64,000 nt of DNA, taken from assembly GCA_032718865.1 (NCBI GenBank), contig JALUTQ010000003.1, positions 898,001-962,000 on the forward strand, in the 5' to 3' direction. Origin of the DNA: Tilletia caries. Lineage: Eukaryota; Basidiomycota; Exobasidiomycetes; Tilletiales; Tilletiaceae. Positions within the stretch are counted from its first letter, which is position 1, and the number at the start of each line of letters is the position of its first letter. The notes beneath the pieces are model-generated. The model saw nothing but the letters and a program-made list of their open reading frames with translations, had not been told where the DNA came from and did no database searches. Made by a program: the position numbers and the translations under genes. Positions 24,440 to 35,600 of the stretch are shown here, in pieces.

Positions 24440-24728
24440 TCACTGGTAGAACTCGAGTTTGCCAGTGTCGCTGCGCTTGACAGTCTGCTTCCATGCTCTG
24501 TTGGTGTGTCAGGAAGGGAAGGGTCAGTTTGTATGCCCGTGATTACTTTGTTTGAGGACGCGACGTACTCTTCGACTGTTGACGTAGATCAGACAACGGC
24601 GACCGGAGAGGAGAGGAGAGGAGAGGAGAGGAGAGAGAAAGGTCAGCAAGGCGAGTTCGAAAGCTCATCAGCTTGGAAGCGCTCGAATCGAGGGCAAAGG
24701 GAGCACGCACAATCTGCAGGTAGGATGA
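24440..24728 (-). pseudogene. Orphan C-terminal fragment of 26S proteasome ATPase RPT3
   Basis: Three small exons, 24728-24711 (18 nt), 24575-24569 (7 nt) and 24497-24440 (58 nt), have good GT/AG borders. Joined, they read VILPADFEE then AWKQTVKRSDTGKLEFYQ and a TGA stop. This matches the conserved C-terminus of the proteasome ATPase Rpt3/PSMC4, including the terminal hydrophobic-Tyr-X motif (FYQ) that docks into the 20S ring. I find no AAA domain, Walker A loop or other Rpt3 part upstream. The codons before the first exon do not match Rpt3, and the SWIM-domain gene occupies the next kilobase. It is therefore called a gene fragment left by duplication or rearrangement; use as a terminal exon of another transcript is possible. 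Confidence 0.55.
24605..24637. repeat. GGAGA pentanucleotide microsatellite
   Basis: About six tandem GGAGA units on the + strand, lying in the intron between the first two exons of the RPT3-like fragment. It is a pyrimidine tract on the transcribed minus strand. Confidence 0.85.
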
Positions 24729-24831
24729 CTGTGGGGCAACAAAGCACATTTGTGAGTACATGCGGACGTTGCTGTCTCGTCAGCGTTGATTTGACACTCA
24801 CCACATCTGCTGCGTCAGACCGCTTGATGTA

Positions 24832-25601
24832 CTACGATCGTCCATCGGGAGAAGCTGTGTCGAATGGCCGCATTAGACGATCGAGTAGCACTTGGTTCTC
24901 TGATCCCCGGGCCGTCTGTCCTTCGCCCATGACGATGATTCGACCTGTGCGGTGAGCGAGGTGGGCAGCAAGCAGGTGGACGCACTGGAGTGAATGACGA
25001 GTGGGCGCGGACGTTCCAGTCAGTGTCAACATCAAACGCTTGCAAGTGCCTTCTTCTCCACTCACAACGGGAAAAGGCAGCGCGTGCGGTCCCATCGACG
25101 AGCCCCTCGCTCCTCCAGCCACGAGTGTGAACTCTGCACATTCGCACCAGTCTTGCCTGACAGACGTGCCTCGAGGCGAGATAACGACCGCTCGGGTCGG
25201 TTCCGGGTGGCGCGATTGGACCTCGACGATGGAACTGTAAATGGAAATTGCGTCGCGGGTGAGAGGGAAGATGATTCGGACTGCCAAATTCGCATATATG
25301 CAGCATGCATGAGCCACGATCCCTTCAAAACTCGCGAGGTAACGTGCCGCTCACCGGCACCACGGTCGACAAGGTAGAGTGCTTGGATCAAGGTCTCGTC
25401 GAAGAGGCGGAGGAGCGCCGTGATGGTCTCGTCCGTGAGGTCTGCAAGGGGAAGTGGGAAAGGAAGTTCCGTAAGTCAGGCATGCAAAACGAAGAGAAAT
25501 GCTGTTGTCCACTTAAACGATCTCGTCTGCAGACCTTGTGTTGCGTCGATGTTGGCAAGGATGCCATCGTAGATCGCGTAGAGGGCAGCTGTCGCGCTCA
25601 T
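24832..25601 (-). CDS. SWIM zinc-finger protein, SWS1/ZSWIM7 (Shu2)-like
   Basis: Four exons (25601-25535, 25441-25355, 25280-25066, 24984-24832) give about 173 aa with consistent phases. The protein reads ALYAIYDGILANI, then ALLRLFDETLIQALYLVDRG. Next is a SWIM zinc motif: Cys97-x-Cys99, then Cys124-x-His126 in CVHLLAAHLA. A helical block ending in a LDLLDRG-like motif followed by a CxC...CxH SWIM domain is the signature of SWS1/ZSWIM7/Shu2. These partner RAD51 paralogues in the Shu complex and promote homologous recombination. The last intron (24985-25065) is 81 nt and in frame without a stop. The C-terminus is uncertain: a further splice (donor after GSENQ) could bypass the TAG at 24832 and add residues. 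Family placement rests on motif order only. Confidence 0.6.
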
Positions 25602-25855
25602 TGCTCGTTTCGAGGCAGAGGAGCGAAGCGGCGAGGAAAGGATCGAAAGGGGTGAGCTCAACCAACAGAGGAAGGGACACGATCAGCGACGGGAGCCAGC
25701 GGAGCAAGGCCTTTGTCGCTTCCTTGATCCTCTTCCCAACGAGAACGAAGGAGTTCAGACAAATCAAGCACGGTTCTGAATCCGAACATACGATTACCAA
25801 GCAGGCAAAAGGCACCCCAACCTCCTCCTCTTCCTCCTCCCCACGCATTCAATCC

Positions 25856-28800
25856 TCACTTCTTCCCCGCCCTCTTCTTCATCTTCGCCTTATCCCTCGC
25901 AAGCGCCTTCTCCTCGCTCCTCTCCTCCTGCAACCCACTAACAATCTTATCAATCTTCCTCTTATACTCCTTATCCCCCTCCCTCCTCTCGCCCTCCCGA
26001 ACCTCGGCCAAGAAGGCATTGTCCCGCCTCAACTCGCGGATGGCGCCCTTCTTCTCCCTCTTCAGCTGCGTCCGCAGCTTGGACTCCTCTGATCGGACGG
26101 AGTCCGGGTCGAAGACACCTCCGCGCAGACGGGAGGCGCCGCCGCGGCCTTCTTGGTCGAACTTGGGGATGTAGGTCGCGATGGAGACTGCGCGGTGTGC
26201 TTGGAGGCGGAGGGCCCGACGGGAGGAGGAGGCCAGTTGGACTTGTCGGTTTAGGTAGGTGGTGAGCTCGACCATGGCTTTTCCCGTGCGGGGTAGCAGA
26301 CCGGCTCCTTCGGCGGGGAAGGCGGAGAGTAGGGTCAGGAAGGGCTCGAACAGCTCAACGTAGGCTGAACTGCCTTGGTACAGCTTGGCAAAGCGCTTGA
26401 CCAGCGCAAATGTAGATCGGAGAAGCTGGTCCGCGGCTGCCTCAGAGAGTGAATTGTCTTTGACGTCTTCCTTCGGTCCGAGGCCGAGTAGAGCGGGCAG
26501 AGAAAACTGCTGAGTCGGGTCCGGGTCGGACGAGCCATCTTCCACCAGCGCGACTCCGATGTGCTGAGTATGCGCCGCCCCGACATCCGGCATCGGAATG
26601 CCCCACTTCACCTGGGCCTCCTGCACCCTCTTCCACCCTTCCTCCGTAGCTGCCACAGCCTCCTTGGCCAGCAAAACCATACTCTGACTCAACGCATTCA
26701 GCGCCTCAGGTACGATCCGCTTGCTGAGCGTCTCGCCCTCGAGAATGAGAGTGACGAGATAGAGGGCACAGGCAACGTCGCCCGTGCAGCGGACACGCGC
26801 ATGGGCAAGGTATTGCGCCATCAACAACGCCCGGGGCGTAGAGACGGGATGTTGCCAGTCACTCGTGGGCCAGACGGCGCCTGCGATCCTCAGCAAGGCG
26901 AGCTCGCCACCGGATCGGGGCCAGGTGCGGGACGTGGGCAGGAGGGCACCCGCCGCAAGACCGCGTTGGAGGTTGCGCTGCATCAGGGTGAGCTTGGCGA
27001 CGAAGTGCTGTGCCGAGGCGAGCGGGTAGGTCTTGCTGAGTTCAAAGATGGGTGGCAGGAGCGCATTCACGAGGTCGAAGCTCGCTACTCCACCACTGGC
27101 TGGGCCGCCGGCAGAAGCTTGAGAGCTCTGCTGGAGACCTGCGACGTAGAGTGCGTGATCGAGAAGGATCCCAAGAACGGCTTGGAGCCTGAACTTGTTC
27201 TCCTCCGCCAAACTCGGATGGTAGAGCGTCCGAATCCGCTTGATGACCGTGGGAACGTCCGCAGCCTGTACGTTGTGTTGTTGAAGCAACGCGAGGAATT
27301 CGGGATGGGTGCGAGGACAAGGGAACGTGAAGGGAAGCGTAGAAGCCTTCTTTGGGTCTGCTACTGCCGTTGTCGCTGCTGCTTTCTTCTTCGTCTTGCT
27401 GACTGGCAGAGATGGAGTAGCACCGATGAGGTCCTGATGATCGCCTTCGACATCCCCGTCTTCGTCCTCGCCAGGCTGAGCGAGCGCGTCAGGGTCGACC
27501 ATATCGCCGAAGTCATCTCCTTCCTCACCTTCCTCCCCATCTTCGTCATCGTCTTCATCTTCCTCCTCATCGTCGTCATCATCGTCGTCATCATCATCAT
27601 CCTCTCCATCTTCGTCGTCGTCATCATCTTCAAGGTCCACAGCCACGGCTTCTCCGGCATCATCTTCGTCTTCGTCTTCGCTCATGTCAGCCAGACCTCG
27701 GCCCAGACCATAAACGTCGGCAGCGGTAGTGCCATCGAGCACAAAGTCGTCATCCAGATCGTCCGCCTGCGCCGCCCCACCCGTGCGCCCACGTTTGCGT
27801 GCTCCATCTTCTGCATCACTATCGTCATCGCGCTCCCCGCGCATCCGCTTGAGTCGTGCGCGTTCCTGTTTCTGCAGCGCTTCTGCCTGTTCGGCTGCGA
27901 GTTCCGCCTCGGTCTTGAGGCGATCTGTCGGTTTTGCGCGTCGGTCAAAGGCGAGTTCGCGGACGAAGGCGTCGTACGAGTCGGTCGGAGTTTTGGCGGT
28001 GATGGTAGAAGTCGAGGGAGTCGGATCGACTGCGTCCTTCGCCTTGTCCTTCGGCTTCTCCTTCTCTCCGCCACCGAGTGGGACGGCATTGGAGCCGGAC
28101 TTGTTGGGATCGCCCAACCGAGCGCGCTTTTCCTCCCGTTTCCGTGCTTCTTCCTCCTCGTCTTGAGCATCCTGACCAGGCATACTGAAGAGCAGACTGA
28201 GAATGTCGCCGAGTTCGGCGTCCAGCTCGTGACGGAGATCATCGTCGCGATCCTTGACGATCTTTCGTTCGTGTTTGCCAAGCTTGGATTTGGCGATGAT
28301 TTCCGCCATGACTTCGGCCTTGCTCTTTTTGCGTTCCTGTGGATACGAGGCAAAGTATGGAGTTGTTCAGAATGACAGCCTGAAATAAAAGCAAAAGTGG
28401 AGTGTGAAGGATGACTGACCTCTCCATCTTCCTCCTCGTCCTGGTCCTTCTCTTGGAATCCACCGAAATGGGATCGACTGGTGGTTCGCTTGTCAATGTT
28501 GCCCGACATGCCGCCCTCCTCTTCGTCATCGTCGAGGGGGATGTCGTCAAGGTCGTCGAGTCCGTTGAGTGACTGTCCGTAGTGAGTGAGCTGGAAGCTG
28601 GAGTCGGCGCCGTCGCCTGCATCGTCGCCATCATTGAGATTGAAAGCCGACGAGTTGCGAGCGGAGCGCCTTTGCTTCTCCTTTGTGAAACGCTCGAGCA
28701 TGCGTTCCTCGGGGGTTAGGGTGGGGTCCGCTTCACCGAATCGCCTGTCGACGAAGGACCCTGCCTTTGCGCGTGCCTGGTACTCTGGCAGGAGCTGGGC

Positions 28801-29091
28801 CTGGCGGAGGGAGATGGCAGTCTGCTTGGACGCGCCTGGCTTTGCCTTGAGGCCAGCGGCATGATGCTTCTTGAGGGAGACGACGTCGTGCTTGGGCTTG
28901 GTGATCTTGGATTCGAACGGGTTCTCGCCGACGATGGCTGCGAGTCGCTGTGCGCGCACGGCGGAGGACTCGTCTGGCTTTCCCTTCTTCTTGTTCTTGT
29001 TGGACGACTTCTTGGTCTGCTGTCTGCGGTCGCTGATGCCTTCTGTCTTGATGCGCGCCTTCAGCTGCGAGAGCTGAGATCCGCCTGCCAT
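25856..29091 (-). CDS. NOP14: NOP14 ribosome biogenesis factor
   Basis: Two exons (29091-28420 and 28336-25856) encode about 1050 aa. The start at 29091 (MAGGSQLSQLKARI) fits the usual NOP14 N-terminus; an in-frame ATG lies upstream at 29193. Hallmarks are NPFESKITKPKHDV, FVDRRFGEADPTLTPEERML and RFTKEKQRR in exon 1, KSKAEVMAEIIAKSKLGKHE at the start of exon 2, a long acidic run (27540-27670 region), and a very basic C-terminus ending KKRAGKK. Nop14 is part of the U3 snoRNP/90S pre-ribosome and, with Noc4 and Emg1, is needed for 18S rRNA and 40S assembly in the nucleolus. It is longer than yeast Nop14 (about 810 aa), mainly through acidic and Ser-rich inserts. Confidence 0.92.
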
Positions 29092-29193
29092 TGTTTCCGA
29101 GTCCGAGTCAGTCCTGCGTCTACTCGTACGTCGTTCGTCGTTCTCGCCCAGAAAGTTTTCCCCAGCGCAACCAGCAGCGAGAGTGCGAGACAT

Positions 29194-30174
29194 TGATTGG
29201 GACACAAGATTAGATTATGTAGATAAGAAAATCGAATCGGGCATCTGCACCTAGGGGGATCCTTGCTTTTAAGCTGGACCTTCCTGCGTAAATCCAGGCG
29301 TCTGCGTGGTGCTGTTGACATCATCCAGTCATGCGGTTGAAGAGGGGAGGGGGGAGCTGCATACTCCCGCCCCTTCTCCTCCCGCCTCTGCAAGAACAAT
29401 GGACCAGAAGGCCAAGTTGATCCAAACAGACTTGAACCCGGAAGAGTGGGGGCCAGCATGCGAGGAGAGTCCCTCCCCCGAAAGGACTTGGCACGCCCTG
29501 ATTACAGGTCGTTCTCCGCGATCCCTCGCGCTGTGGTTCCCCACCCGCTGAGGCGTCCACCAAGTTCCTGAGGTGGGGAAGACCACGCTACTCTGGCCTC
29601 TGGGACCTCATTGTGAGAAGCTCGGGCCCCCGTGCAATCGAGCGTCGAGAGCCTGCCGCCAAGTTTGCCCCTACTCGGGGTGGCGTCTTTTGCGTCTCCG
29701 GCCCCTCGACCTGCCTCTTCCCTCTTCACTTCCGGCCCATCCCACCATACCAATCGAGCGCTGAGATTTGAGTGTTTATGCCTTGCGTCTTGAAATCTTG
29801 CCTCTTGATGTCTTGAGTTCTTGACGCCTTGAGTCTTGAGTCTCGAGCCCTGTTGTAGTGGGGGGTGAAGAGAAGAGGGGGGAAAGTAAAGTGAGCTTGG
29901 GGGCCCTTGTCTTATACCCTTCATCTCCCGTCCAACCGTCTACTCGAGCGAAGCGGTAGAAGAACAAGATTAAGGCAGTAGATCACTGTCAAAGTTCGAT
30001 GCACGTCGTGCAGACCCGACCAACGGACTCAGACGCTGGCCAAGTGCTGTTGAAAGGATTCGATGCACCATCTGCAATCGATATTCGAGGGTTCCTGCTC
30101 CCTTGGCCGTGCCTGGATGATTTGGTTGTTGCATCGCTCGGCCCAGCGATCTTGTGGTGCTGCGCGCCTACCGT
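29194..30174. other. Intergenic region with degenerate CTTGA repeats
   Basis: About 1 kb upstream of NOP14. From about 29775 to 29850 the + strand repeats short CTTGA/TCTTGA units at irregular spacing, perhaps a decayed satellite. No coding frame here has convincing codon or splice evidence. Confidence 0.4.
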
Positions 30175-30685
30175 CTAAAAAGGGACAGCGGCGGATCCGG
30201 TGGCCATGCTGGACGGATCCTTCGGATGATGCAGCAGGGGTTGGCAGGAGCTGGCTGCGAGCAATAATGCGTCGATCGTGAGCCGTGGGCTATTCTGCCA
30301 GGAATGAGTTGTGATCACAGCAAGGCAGGGGGAGATGGGGACATCAGAAGATTAAGAATACCAATGGATGTCAGCTGTCAGCTGTCAGCGTCAGCGCCAG
30401 TGTTCCATGCCGTCGTGCCTGCATTCCTTGATCCTTCCGTCGCACCTCCTGTCGAGACGCACTGTTCCAGACAGAGCAAACAAGAATTCGATCAGCACCG
30501 AGCCACGAGCCAGCGGAGAGGAGACAAGGTCCTGGAACGCCGCCATCTTGGGGACGGCAACAAAGGCTTGACCGTCGAGCACTGTGCCTGCCAAAAAGGT
30601 CAGCCGGGGGAAGGATCATCGTTGAAAGGAAGAGAAGAACAGAATATGGTCACTCACTGTATGTGAGGCGTGAGGTCAAGTCCAT
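30175..30685 (-). CDS. Small spliced protein (90 aa), unrecognised
   Basis: Three exons (30685-30658, 30587-30463, 30294-30175) join in matching phases. Donors are GTGAGT and GTGCGT; acceptors are TTGGCAG and CTGGCAG with CTGAC-type branch sequences. The product begins MDLTSRLTYS, continues GQAFVAVPKMAAFQDLV and GSVLIEFLFALSGT, and ends in a Ser/Pro-rich tail (stop TAG at 30177-30175). I do not recognise it. It has one moderately hydrophobic segment near residues 38-52. It is divergent from the COQ11-like gene, with only 159 bp between start codons, so the two probably share a promoter. No single long open frame covers it, so it is easily missed. Confidence 0.4.
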
Positions 30686-30844
30686 GCTTCGGTTCTCCCT
30701 TTGTTCGCTCCCTTTGTTCTCGGCTCGCCCTTCGCTGACCTCAGATCTTCTCCCCAGCAACGACCTTCCACAGACATACAAACGTCAATAGCAAGTCGCT
30801 TTCTCTCTCGTACAACGCGCGCAGACAGGTGTCCCGCTTGAGTG

Positions 30845-32294
30845 ATGGCGCACCAAAGAATATTCGTTGTCGGCGGCTCTGGTTTCCTTGGTGAGCAGCT
30901 CAGATGGGCTCCATGATATGACGAAGCGTAACGTCCGGTGGCTAAGGAGTCCCATGTCTTGAACTGGATACCTACGAACAGGTTCTGCTATCGTCAAGCA
31001 GGCCGTTGCTCGAGGGTGGGAGGTCGTCAGTATCAGGTGAGTTTATTTCGTTCTGAGGTCAGCCCGAATTGAAGCTGCACTGCGCGGGAGCTCTGCTGAA
31101 TCACCTCCGCTTCGTCTGGATTCCAGCCCGTCGGGTCGGCCATTCACCACTCCCGCCGGCCATCGTCCAGGATGGTCCACCTCCCCGCTCATTCGCTGGC
31201 AAAGTGCTGATGCGCTCCGGCCGGAGACGTACGCAGACGAGCTGCGCTCATGCACGGCTGTGGTTCATACCATTGGCATCTTGCTCGAGTCGGATTACAA
31301 GGGCGGCCGGTCACGAGCTGCGCGAGGGGCCCAGGAGTCTGGCGCTGGTGGTGGCTTGCTTCAAGGGCTGCTGAAGGGATGGGGGTTTGGGTCGGGCAAT
31401 CCTCTGAATGAGTCGGCGGGCAAGCTATCGTATGAGGTCATGAACCGCGATTCGGGTGCGTACATTTCCCAGCCGTTCTCACTGCCATTGCCGTCGCCGC
31501 TCAGGCATGCGCAAGCATTCTATCCATCACGACATGCTGATAATTCTATCCATATTACGTATCGAAAAGCTTTGAGCGTAGCCCGGGCTTTCATCGAATC
31601 GCGCACTGGTATATGCCCCCTTACCTCAACACCTACTTCGACACCCGCTCCGTTCGTCTACATCTCCGCCGAAGACATCTTCAGACCCATCGTGTCGGAA
31701 CGATACATCAAGACGAAGCGGGAAGCCGAGTACGAGCTTTCCCGACTCGCACTTGACTCGCTCAATGCATCTTTCTCCTCCTCTTCGATTTCGTTATCCT
31801 CCCTGGCGACCGCGGCGGCGAAGGAGCCTGTCATCCGACCCTTTTTTGTCCGGCCTGGGCTGATGTATCACCCGCAAACGCGGCCGCTCTCGACGTTCCC
31901 TGCGGCACTGCTCGACCTTTCTGCCTCCATACATGCCAGACTGGAGCCGGCATCATCGACATCTGTCCCCGGAAACGATGACCCTCTTTTATCTCAAAGA
32001 CAATCGTCGTCAGCGTCCAGACTACCCTTCGGCCTACGGATTCCCACTCCAGCCTCTCTCATCCGGTCCTTGGGTCCAGAAGGAGTCCAGCCACTCGCCG
32101 ACCTGCTCACGCTCCCACCCCTGCATATCGATACGGTAGCCAAGGCAGTCTGCGCCGCTATTGCGGGCGAGGCGCAAGAGAAGCGGATCGGGCTTTCAGT
32201 GACGGCTCAGGTGGAAGCTAGGGAGGCGCCGATCTCTGTAGGCGAAGTTTTGGCCACCTCTGATATCCGGAGACTGGCTGGTTGGAAATCGTGA
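30845..32294 (+). CDS. COQ11: COQ11-like mitochondrial NAD(P)-binding protein
   Basis: Four exons (30845-30890, 30982-31036, 31127-31455, 31570-32294) give about 384 aa. The start reads MAHQRIFVVGGSGFLG, a GxxGxxG nucleotide-binding loop of the atypical short-chain dehydrogenase fold. It is followed by VARGWEVVSIS, TAVVHTIGILLESDYKG, a MNRDSALSVAR block, and an EDIFRPIVSERYIKTKREAE segment with the usual Tyr-x-x-x-Lys spacing. This pattern matches yeast Ylr290c/Coq11 and its relatives (NDUFA9-like), which bind the coenzyme Q synthesis complex in the mitochondrial inner membrane. The third intron (31456-31569) is 114 nt with no stop, so retention would add 38 residues in frame; the spliced form restores the conserved motif. 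COQ11 orthology is likely but not proven. Confidence 0.8.
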
Positions 32295-32621
32295 TGATGC
32301 TTCCTATACGGCAAAAGGAAACACTTCTTCGTACATATATCAGTCTGGACATGAATGTTATCAAGGCTGGGAGCGTCGGACGTGGGAGCTCCGCTTGGCA
32401 CTTGGGCTTCGAGGCACACATGACACAGCCGCTTTGTTCTGTGCCTTGCATGTGGAAGTCACGCCTGCCTTGGATGTCGGCTCGTCGGCCCGCGGCCCGA
32501 GGAACGCGGTCGACAAGCGACCGGTAAATAAGGTTACTTAGGCAAGAAAAGAAACGTTACCTGGAAGAAAAGTGTGAGGCGGGAGACGTTCTGCCGACAC
32601 GCTGGAAGGAGACGAAGGAGA
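32295..32621. other. Intergenic region (COQ11 3' end, helicase promoter)
   Basis: 327 bp between the COQ11-like stop codon and the helicase start, both on the plus strand. It should hold the 3' UTR of one and the promoter of the other. I see no motif or gene in it. Confidence 0.4.
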
Positions 32622-35600
32622 ATGCAGAGGTTCATCGCATCAAGAGCAGCAGCGGCAGCAGCGACGGGGGCAGCGACAGCAGCGGTGCGCTCTCATGTCG
32701 CAGCCGCGTGTCTCGCACTCACTCTCGCCCCTCGCCCTGCGCTCCCTGCATCCAGGAGCGAGCGGCAGGCGTCAACATCAGCACATACCCTCGCTCCCAT
32801 TACACCACCAGCGTCGTCCCTGTCATCGTCATCATCGCCATCATCAACAGCAGTAGCGACGGCATCAGACGCCAGCGCAGTAGCCCAGTTTGTCGATCTC
32901 GGTCTGCCCCGGCCTCTCGCTCGGCAGCTCATCGCAGCCTTCCCACACATTCACGCCCCCACCCTAGCACAGACCGCTCTGCTCGAGGCCATCACCCAGC
33001 CCAACGATGTCATTCTCAGAGCACATACAGGCACAGGAAAGAGCTTTGCCCTCCTGCTCGCCCTCCTCGCCAAGCCGCGCGTCCTCTTCTCCCAGCCTGC
33101 TTCTCTGAGCTCGAGCAGCGAGGAACGGCAACAGCAACATGGTATCGCAAGCATCATCATAGTGCCGAGCAACGAGCTCGCATTCCAGTACTACTCCTGG
33201 GCACGCGCTCTGCTGCCACAGGCCGGTGCCGAGCTTCATCCGATCATGCAAGTCCTCGTGCGAGGACACCCGACTCTCTCTGCCCAGGATCAGCTCGATC
33301 TCCTTCGCAAGACACCGCCCCATCTCATCGTCGCAACACCGACCCGCCTGCTCGAGATTCTCTCCGGAAAGACAAACGATGGACATGCGCTGCTCGGCCT
33401 ATCCACCCTCCGTACCCTCGCACTTGACGAAGTGGACGCACTCCTCGATCTGCCCGGACGTTTCCCGACCCACAAGCTCAAATGGAAACACACGGTCCAC
33501 CCGGCACCTGCTCTCGTCTTCCTCAACGAGGTCATGCGGCTCCGTCCTTCTTGCTCAGGAGGCCAGCTCTTGCCTTCAGCAGGCCTCGAACGCGACGAGG
33601 GCAGACATTTCGACGAACGCAGACCACCCGATGCGATCCGTCGTACTGCTCACAGATCACGAGAGGCTCTCATCTCCAAACAGCAACAAGCCCAAAAACA
33701 GGAGTCATCGGCGCATTCGTTCTACTCCGCCTTCAACTTTGCCCTTCCCAAGCCCCGATATGGGCCCACGGGCAGTCCACCCATTCAGCTCGTCGTCACC
33801 AGTGCAACAGCGAATGCCGTTCTACGACATTTCTTTGGCGCCCGGACTGGCTGGCTTCGAACCGGTGTTAAGGATCAGATCGGAAGACCGCAAGGTCAAG
33901 TCCCAAATCACGCATACGCACGCCAAGAACGCATCACAGGCGTCTGGCTCGATCTCACCGGTCTTACCAAGGCCTCTGCCGAGCTCACTGCGTCTCTGGA
34001 CAAGGGGAAAAGGCAGAAAGCAGAAGCGGACGATCATGCGTCGACATTCCCAACAGGTGCCGAGGGCAGTCTCTCTGCCAAGCTCAAGGCTGAAGGACGT
34101 GTAATCGACGAGGCTGATAGGACTACGTTCCCAATGACGATGCCAGAAGAGCTCACCCACTACTGCCTCGTTGTCGACGAGCCCAGTCCAAACGAGCGCT
34201 CCCCACTCGAATCAGAGGGCACCGACAGCAATGCTACCGTCTCCGATACAACCCTAGCGAGCGCACTCCCACCCATGCGCAACCTCGATCCACGCGCCTT
34301 CATCCGACCCTGGCGCAAGGCCCTCGATCTTGTCCGGACCACCGGCCAACCAGACCTGGCGACGACCATCCGATCGGCTTCGCCACCGGCACACGAGGTC
34401 GACCCGCACTTGCTCGGAGCGCTCGCATTCGCGTTCGCGTCGGATGAGAGCTCGCGTGGGCTTGCGCTTGTGCCGGCGCAGTGGAGTTTGAGGAAGACGA
34501 AGGAAATGTTGGAAGGGTGGGGGGGTTCCTGTTCGCCTCCTGGATGGGGGAGGCAGCAGTGAGGGCGGCGATGGAGCAGAGACGACGGCGGCAGCGGAAG
34601 GAAAGGATTCTCCGGTGCTCTACCTGCTCCAGGCCACATCCGCACGAGGTCTCGACCTGCCCGTCCTCACCCACGTCTTCATCGTAGGCATCGAAGCGGT
34701 CGGCGATGCAGTGCGATACACTCATCTGGCAGGCCGAGCCTCTCGAATTGGACCCAGCGCAGAACTGGCCACCATCCCCCAACCTCAAGATCCTAACAAC
34801 AGTGAGGATAGCGGTGCGAACAAGAACATCCAGACGACGCTGCGACCACTGGCAAAGGTGGTCACCATCATCCGCGGCCTCCCTCATGCCTCCGTCCTCC
34901 GCCGACGAGCCGCCCTCCGAGCCTGGTCTTCCCTCACAAGAGAGGAACGCGCCGCGCGCGGGATGAAGAAACCGCAACACGACGCCATCATGGTCAGTTC
35001 TGCCGAGCGTAAGCTCTGGACCGTGTGGAGAAGGACGGGAGTCAGTGGACGGAAGGCGGGGCAGGGGAAGAGTGGGGGATGGGGCAAGTGGGATTTGAGA
35101 TTAGTTGGTGGGGAGACGGTTGAGGATGAGGTTGCACTGGATGGGTGGACACCTGAGGAGGATGAGGCCGAGTTCGAGGAGGGGAGGCAGGAGTTTGAAG
35201 AAGAGGAGGAAGAGATGGAAGACGAGGTTGCAGATGGGGAAAGGGAAGGTCATGGCTTCAAGGCTGCTGCGAGTCCGAGATGGGAGCCCAGAGAAGAAAG
35301 AAATGGAACCCGCGAGCGTGCTTCGTCCCACCTGCGCGAACGTAGAGAGGAGAAGAATGGTAATTCCAAGCGTACCTCGTCTCCTCGGTGGGAACGGAGG
35401 GAGGACAAGTACGCAGCTTCCACCCGTGCTTCACTTCCTCAGCGCGACCGTAGGGAGGACGGAGGTGGTAGCTTCCGACGTACCTCGGCTCCTCGGCATG
35501 GACTCAAAGCAGACAGGGACGTTAGTTTCAGACGCGCCTCGGTCCCTCAGTGGAAACGTTCGAACGCTAAAGATGGAGGCTTCCAGCGCACTTCGGATTC

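Noticed and set aside
24359..24955. Plus-strand frame of 198 codons
   Set aside because: It overlaps the RPT3 tail exons and crosses a GGAGA microsatellite; no homology-like features.
30160..30260. Possible tRNA in the gap upstream of COQ11
   Set aside because: No A-box/B-box pair or cloverleaf could be drawn; the sequence fits the last exon of the small spliced gene.
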